Part shown: piece by piece, positions 6,389 through 9,045 of the stretch | Numbering within the stretch: the stretch's first letter is position 1 | How the letters are laid out: each line of letters starts with the position of its first letter | Assembly (NCBI GenBank): GCA_003175865.1 | Contig: PSRF01000352.1 | Location: forward strand, 1 to 9,045 | Direction of reading: 5' to 3' | Length of the DNA stretch: 9,045 nucleotides | DNA from: Blastocatellia bacterium | GTDB taxonomy: Bacteria; Acidobacteriota; Blastocatellia; Pyrinomonadales; Pyrinomonadaceae | The notes under the pieces: model-generated | The model's database searches: none | Told to the model about the DNA's origin: nothing | The model's input: only the letters and a program-made list of their open reading frames with translations | Program-made: the position numbers and the translations under genes

Positions 6389-6498
6389 GGTAATTGCAGT
6401 TGGGAAGGGTGGCTTGCCCCCGCCCAGCAAAGTTTTCAGTCGAGATTGAATGGAATCCAGGAGCGGGGGCAAGCCACCCTTCCCAACTGCAATTTACC
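6389..6498. repeat. Long near-perfect palindrome next to the transporter start
   Basis: Arms 6392-6423 and 6463-6494 are exact 32-bp reverse complements separated by a 39-base loop. With one bulged T (6495) the pairing extends three more bases outward (6389-6391 with 6496-6498). The arms are G/C-rich toward the loop and contain a possible internal hairpin around GGCTTGCC. The inner edge lies about 24 bases from the GTG start of the transporter gene. It resembles an interspersed intergenic repeat and shares no obvious sequence with the 1393-1503 palindrome. Confidence 0.88.
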
Positions 6499-6519
6499 TG
6501 CGTTGACCGTTTCGATCAA
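6491..6519 (-). promoter_or_regulatory. Candidate promoter for the transporter operon, -10 inside the palindrome
   Basis: On the minus strand TTGATC (6514-6519) and TAAATT (6491-6496) are spaced exactly 17 bases apart, with 4 of 6 matches at each box. The -10 lies on the outer edge of the palindrome, so a transcript from here would carry almost the whole hairpin as its leader. The match is modest. Confidence 0.3.
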
Positions 6520-6543
6520 TGTTTAGATGTCAGTCTGGAGCGC

Positions 6544-6653
6544 TTTTTCTTCTCTGTGCTCCTCTGTGGCTTCTGTGTCTCTTTGGTGAATCTTCGCAGT
6601 GATATCTCTACCATAGAGACACACAGACCACAGAGAGTTACAGAGAAGAGAAG
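6544..6653. repeat. Imperfect palindrome of CTCTGTG-type repeat words
   Basis: Positions 6550-6587 match the reverse complement of 6610-6647 at 30 of 38 bases. The pairing continues outward to 6544/6653 with wobbles, around a loop of about 22 bases. The arms are built of recurring TCTCTGTG and CTCTGTGG words. It is non-coding and probably a decayed copy of an interspersed repeat. Confidence 0.75.
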
Positions 6654-6695
6654 AGTTTTCGAGTTGGACTCTGGTACCTTGAGTTCACAAGAACA

Positions 6696-6724
6696 TTGAA
6701 CTGTCACCCCCTGTCGTGTACATT
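6696..6724 (+). promoter_or_regulatory. Candidate promoter for the M24 peptidase gene
   Basis: TTGAAC (6696-6701) and TACATT (6719-6724) are separated by 17 bases, with 4 of 6 matches each. The predicted start is about 35 bases upstream of the ATG at 6767. It lies just beyond the imperfect palindrome. Confidence 0.4.
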
Positions 6725-6766
6725 CGCAGCGCTCGCAATCCCTAACCATAAGGACACCCCAAAAAC

Positions 6767-8050
6767 ATGTGCACTGATAGAAGAGATTTTCTTCGCCTGT
6801 CTGCTGTTGCGGCTGGCGCGACCCTGTTCAGTGGTTCACTTCTTCATGCTGATGCCCAACCGGTGCTCCAGTCGAACCTTCCGGAACCGATCCGAAACTT
6901 GAAACGAATGACCGACGGCATCGTCCCAATCTCCTTGGACGAACGTAAGGCACGTATCGAGAAAGCGCGTCGACTAATGACTGAGAACCAGATCGATGCG
7001 GTATATCTCGAACCGGGATCCAGCATGTTCTATTTCACTGGTATGCGTTGGGGCACAAGCGAACGGATGTTTGCCATGGTGATTCCAGCCAAAGGTGACA
7101 TCGCCTGGGTCTGTCCGAAGTTTGAGGAAGAGCGAGCCCGAGAGTTGATAAAAGTTGGAACTGACATTCGCACGTGGGAAGAGGACGAGAGTCCTTACCA
7201 ACGAGTAGCAGAAATATTTCGCGATCGTGGTGTGCGAAGCGGCACCGTTGGGATCGAAGAGCGCGTGCGATTCTTCTTGTACGACGGGATTCGACAAGCG
7301 GCTCCTGCACTAAAGTTTGTAATCGCAAATCCGGTTACGGCCGGTTGCCGCATGTTCAAGTCACCCACTGAGTTGGCGCTCATGCAGAGAGCAAACGACA
7401 TTACGGTCGTGGCGTACAAAGCAACGCGCGACAGCATGCGTGAAGGAATGACTCAAGACGAGTTCTCAGGTAACTGTTCCGCGGCATTTCGGGCGCTGGG
7501 TACAGCCGGGGGTGGAATTTTTGTGAGCTTCGGAAAGTACACTGCTTTTCCGCACGGAAGCAGCACACCGCAGAAGTTGCGTGAGGGCGACATGGTGTTG
7601 ATGGACGGTGGTTGCAGTATCGACGGTTATCAATCAGACATCACGCGGACATTTGTGTTTGGCAAACCTACTGATCGTCAACGACAGATTTGGGATTTGG
7701 AAAAAAAGGCACAAGACGCCGCATTTGCTGCAGCGAAGATCGGTTCTCCTTGTGAAGTTGTCGACGCAGCCGCACGCAGAGTGATTATCGATGCAGGCTT
7801 TGGTCCGGACTACAAAGTGCCTGGGTTACCACATCGGACCGGACATGGGATCGGTCTCGACGGACATGAGTGGACAAACTTTGTGCGAGGAAACAAGACA
7901 CCAATTCAACCGGGAATGTGTTTCAGCGACGAGCCGACGGTGGTGATCTATGGTGAGTTTGGGATCCGTCTCGAGGATTGTTTGTATATCACTGCAGACG
8001 GTCCAAAATTTTTCACTAAACAGAGTGCTTCAATAGATGAGCCGTTCTAA
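6767..8050 (+). CDS. Tat-exported M24 family metallopeptidase (Xaa-Pro peptidase type)
   Basis: The 427-residue protein starts MCTDRRDFLRLSAVAAGATL, a twin-arginine signal (RRDFLRLS) followed by a hydrophobic stretch, so it should be exported folded. About residues 55-190 form the N-terminal creatinase-like domain and 200-415 the pita-bread catalytic domain. All five metal ligands are visible: D280 and D291 in MDGGCSIDGYQSDITRTF, H360 in HRTGHGIGLDGHE, E389 in SDEPT and E403 in RLEDC. The spacings fit the family (D to D 11, H to E 29). The enzyme would remove N-terminal residues before proline or cleave X-Pro dipeptides outside the cytoplasm. Other M24 activities cannot be excluded. AAGGA lies 12 bases before the ATG, a rather long spacing. 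The gene is divergent from the amino-acid ABC transporter, suggesting a shared role in peptide use. Confidence 0.93.
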   Translation: MCTDRRDFLRLSAVAAGATLFSGSLLHADAQPVLQSNLPEPIRNLKRMTDGIVPISLDERKARIEKARRLMTENQIDAVYLEPGSSMFYFTGMRWGTSERMFAMVIPAKGDIAWVCPKFEEERARELIKVGTDIRTWEEDESPYQRVAEIFRDRGVRSGTVGIEERVRFFLYDGIRQAAPALKFVIANPVTAGCRMFKSPTELALMQRANDITVVAYKATRDSMREGMTQDEFSGNCSAAFRALGTAGGGIFVSFGKYTAFPHGSSTPQKLREGDMVLMDGGCSIDGYQSDITRTFVFGKPTDRQRQIWDLEKKAQDAAFAAAKIGSPCEVVDAAARRVIIDAGFGPDYKVPGLPHRTGHGIGLDGHEWTNFVRGNKTPIQPGMCFSDEPTVVIYGEFGIRLEDCLYITADGPKFFTKQSASIDEPF

Positions 8051-8177
8051 GGCGATCCACAGATTACGCAGACGACTCAATGTGGCAAGCAAAGTACATC
8101 TGCGTAACCCGGGTTTCTCTGAGGATGCTGCGAGTTGCTCATCGGGGTGAGTTGCGTTAAATCGGTTCCGAAGTCTC
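8051..8177. other. Intergenic stretch with a small inverted repeat
   Basis: TTACGCAGA (8064-8072) is matched by TCTGCGTAA (8099-8107), a perfect 9-bp inverted repeat with a 26-base spacer beginning 13 bases after the peptidase stop. GAGTTGC occurs twice (8132-8138 and 8149-8155). The ATCCACAGATTACGCAGA wording resembles repeats of CTGTG/CTGCG words such as those at 6544-6653. No T run follows, so terminator function is doubtful. Confidence 0.45.
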
Positions 8178-8312
8178 TCACGCACGGCTGAATCCGGCGA
8201 GAACGCAGATCAGCCAAATAAGTAAAAATCCAAGTACCGCGACGGCGACACTGAGTGCGTAAATGAGTGAGGTTTCGATAACCTCAGGCCATTTCTTCTG
8301 TTGTGTAGTCAT
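8178..8312 (-). CDS. 44-residue single-span membrane protein, unknown function
   Basis: A short minus-strand frame from ATG 8310-8312 to TGA 8178-8180 encodes a polar, basic N-terminus (MTTQQKKWPEVIETS). An uninterrupted hydrophobic stretch of about 25 residues follows (from about 16 to 40, including LSVAVAVLGFLLIWLICVLA) and a short tail, FSRA. This is the layout of a small inner-membrane protein with the N-terminus probably inside. GAAGGG lies 8 bases before the start, a fair ribosome site. There is no overlapping gene. The clean polar-hydrophobic-polar design in a non-repeat context argues for a real gene, but the length is small and no family is recognised. Confidence 0.6.
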   Translation of the reverse strand: MTTQQKKWPEVIETSLIYALSVAVAVLGFLLIWLICVLAGFSRA

Positions 8313-8572
8313 AGGAGAGACCCTTCAGAACTCAGGTAACAACTACATCGTTGGCTCAAATATCGACTCACCGCTTGTCGAGTTTGCTCGAAAAATCCGC
8401 TGGTTAGTGACCATTGCCCAACCCCTACCCTTGCATTACAATCGCGGTCGTCTACGAGACTGCGTATTTAATTTTGTGTTCCACTAAGGACGGCATCCTA
8501 GATGAACTGGGCGCCGGAAGTCCTCAGGGGCTACTCAAGAATTCCTCAAAGATATTTCTCAAGGCCATTTTT
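8313..8572. other. Divergent intergenic region before the winged-helix gene
   Basis: This 260-bp region separates the small membrane protein from the regulator gene. It holds a candidate promoter at 8414-8442 and a small hairpin TCGAG/CTCGA near 8379-8392. No further gene is supported. Confidence 0.45.
8414..8442 (+). promoter_or_regulatory. Candidate promoter for the winged-helix gene
   Basis: TTGCCC (8414-8419) and TACAAT (8437-8442, 5 of 6 to consensus) are spaced exactly 17 bases apart. The predicted transcript would have a leader of about 120 bases before ATG 8573. Confidence 0.4.
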
Positions 8573-9045
8573 ATGGGTGAACAGGAAAATCACTTTTACG
8601 AGTTCGGGAGGTTTCGTCTAAATACGACGGAGCGCGTCCTGCTGCGGGAAGGTGACCTGGTGCCACTTACCCCGAAAGTCTTCGACATTCTCGTGACACT
8701 GGTAGAGAACGGCGGACAGGTTGTCGGTAAAGAAGACTTGATGAAGCGCGTTTGGCCGACAACGTTCGTAGAAGAAGGCAATCTGACACAGAACGTCTCG
8801 CTTTTAAGGAAGGCTTTAGGCGAAAGTTCAGGCGGTCCTCAATACATCGAGACAGTGCCGCGGAGGGGGTACAGGTTTGTTGGCCAGTTGACGCAGACGA
8901 CGAGAGAGAAACCTGAAACTGTCACTAACCGAAAGGCGGGCGAGGTGTCGTTACAACCAAGTGTTGTCGCTCAGTCGTTAGACAGTTCCGACGATATCTC
9001 ACCACCGAATATTCATGTTTCATGGGCGAGCTTGCGGCACCGATC
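8573..9045 (+). CDS. Winged-helix (CadC/OmpR-like) DNA-binding protein, 3' end beyond window
   Basis: The open frame from ATG 8573 reaches the window end after 157 codons without a stop. Residues about 8-106 form a Trans_reg_C winged-helix domain: YEFGRFRLNTTERVLLREG at the N-terminal strand region, LTPKVFDILVTLVENGG (32-48), recognition-helix region FVEEGNLTQNVSLLRKALG (65-83) and the wing YIETVPRRGYRFVG (91-104). No receiver domain precedes it, so it is of the CadC or free-standing type rather than a response regulator. After residue 110 the chain is polar and linker-like. In Acidobacteriota such proteins often continue into a membrane span and TPR or TolB-like repeats; that part is not visible here. 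The start is chosen because the domain begins right after it. The frame is also open further upstream (at least to 8474), but that part is not family-like. AAGG 9-10 bases upstream is a weak ribosome site. Confidence 0.9.
   Translation, partial: MGEQENHFYEFGRFRLNTTERVLLREGDLVPLTPKVFDILVTLVENGGQVVGKEDLMKRVWPTTFVEEGNLTQNVSLLRKALGESSGGPQYIETVPRRGYRFVGQLTQTTREKPETVTNRKAGEVSLQPSVVAQSLDSSDDISPPNIHVSWASLRHR

Larger units (their letters stand above)
6366..6766. other. Divergent intergenic region with two long palindromes
   Basis: The 401-bp gap between the transporter and the peptidase holds a 32-bp-arm palindrome (6389-6498), an imperfect 44-base-arm palindrome (6544-6653) and candidate promoters in both directions. 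Open frames of 75-100 codons on both strands run straight through the palindromes. Their translations are low-complexity shadows of the repeats (CTGTG-type words give Leu, Cys and Ser runs) and are not called as genes. Confidence 0.7.

Noticed and set aside
6389..6653. CRISPR array or att-site reading of the repeats
   Set aside because: The repeats are inverted pairs of two different sequences with no regular direct-repeat and spacer pattern, and there are no cas, integrase or transposase genes.
6394..6749. Overlapping open frames on both strands in the transporter-peptidase gap
   Set aside because: They translate the palindromes themselves and give low-complexity Cys/Leu/Ser sequence; no start signals.
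8263..8487. Plus-strand frame of 74 codons
   Set aside because: It overlaps the better-supported 44-residue membrane protein on the other strand and the candidate promoter of the regulator, and has no ribosome site or pattern.
1..9045. A new defence, toxin-antitoxin or mobile system
   Set aside because: All larger genes fit known housekeeping or accessory families, and no nuclease, recombinase, reverse transcriptase or paired small toxin-like genes were seen.

Overview
The window looks like a chromosomal stretch from a free-living bacterium of roughly balanced GC content. The best taxonomic hint is the style of its genes. There is a CadC-like winged-helix regulator of the kind hugely expanded in Acidobacteriota, a fused substrate-binding/permease amino-acid transporter, a Tat-exported M24 peptidase, and long palindromic repeats between genes. 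I would guess Acidobacteriota (perhaps Blastocatellia), but this is inference and no marker gene is present. No rRNA, tRNA, CRISPR array, transposase or phage module was seen.

Layout, left to right. A truncated helical protein runs off the left edge (1-185, minus). It is followed by a VOC/bleomycin-resistance-like protein (285-683, minus) with a good promoter just upstream. Divergent from it is a small secreted helical protein (887-1387, plus). This converges on a DinB-family protein (1505-1978, minus), and the gap between them is filled by a long two-unit palindrome (1393-1503). A repeat-rich, apparently non-coding stretch (1979-2288) precedes a two-domain peptidoglycan hydrolase (2289-3155, minus). 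After an intergenic region with a perfect hairpin comes a PilZ protein starting at TTG (3443-3862, plus). It converges on a three-gene minus-strand cluster: fused amino-acid-binding protein/permease (4869-6365), its ATPase (4132-4872, overlapping by 4 bp), and a 71-residue acidic protein (3874-4089).

A 400-bp divergent intergenic region (6366-6766) carries a near-perfect 32-bp-arm palindrome and a second, imperfect one. It separates the transporter from a Tat-exported M24 metallopeptidase (6767-8050, plus). An intergenic stretch follows with a degenerate repeat and an otherwise unlisted 44-residue single-span membrane protein (8178-8312, minus). The window ends inside a winged-helix DNA-binding protein (8573 onward, plus).

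How the genes may work together: the clearest functional group is the divergent pair of peptidase and amino-acid ABC transporter. An exported peptidase could release amino acids or dipeptides outside the cytoplasm, and the transporter could import the products. The rest looks like unrelated single genes. I do not see a clear new defence or mobile system. The most unusual content is the set of four structurally different palindromic elements in intergenic gaps, one of them probably lying in the 5' leader of the transporter operon.
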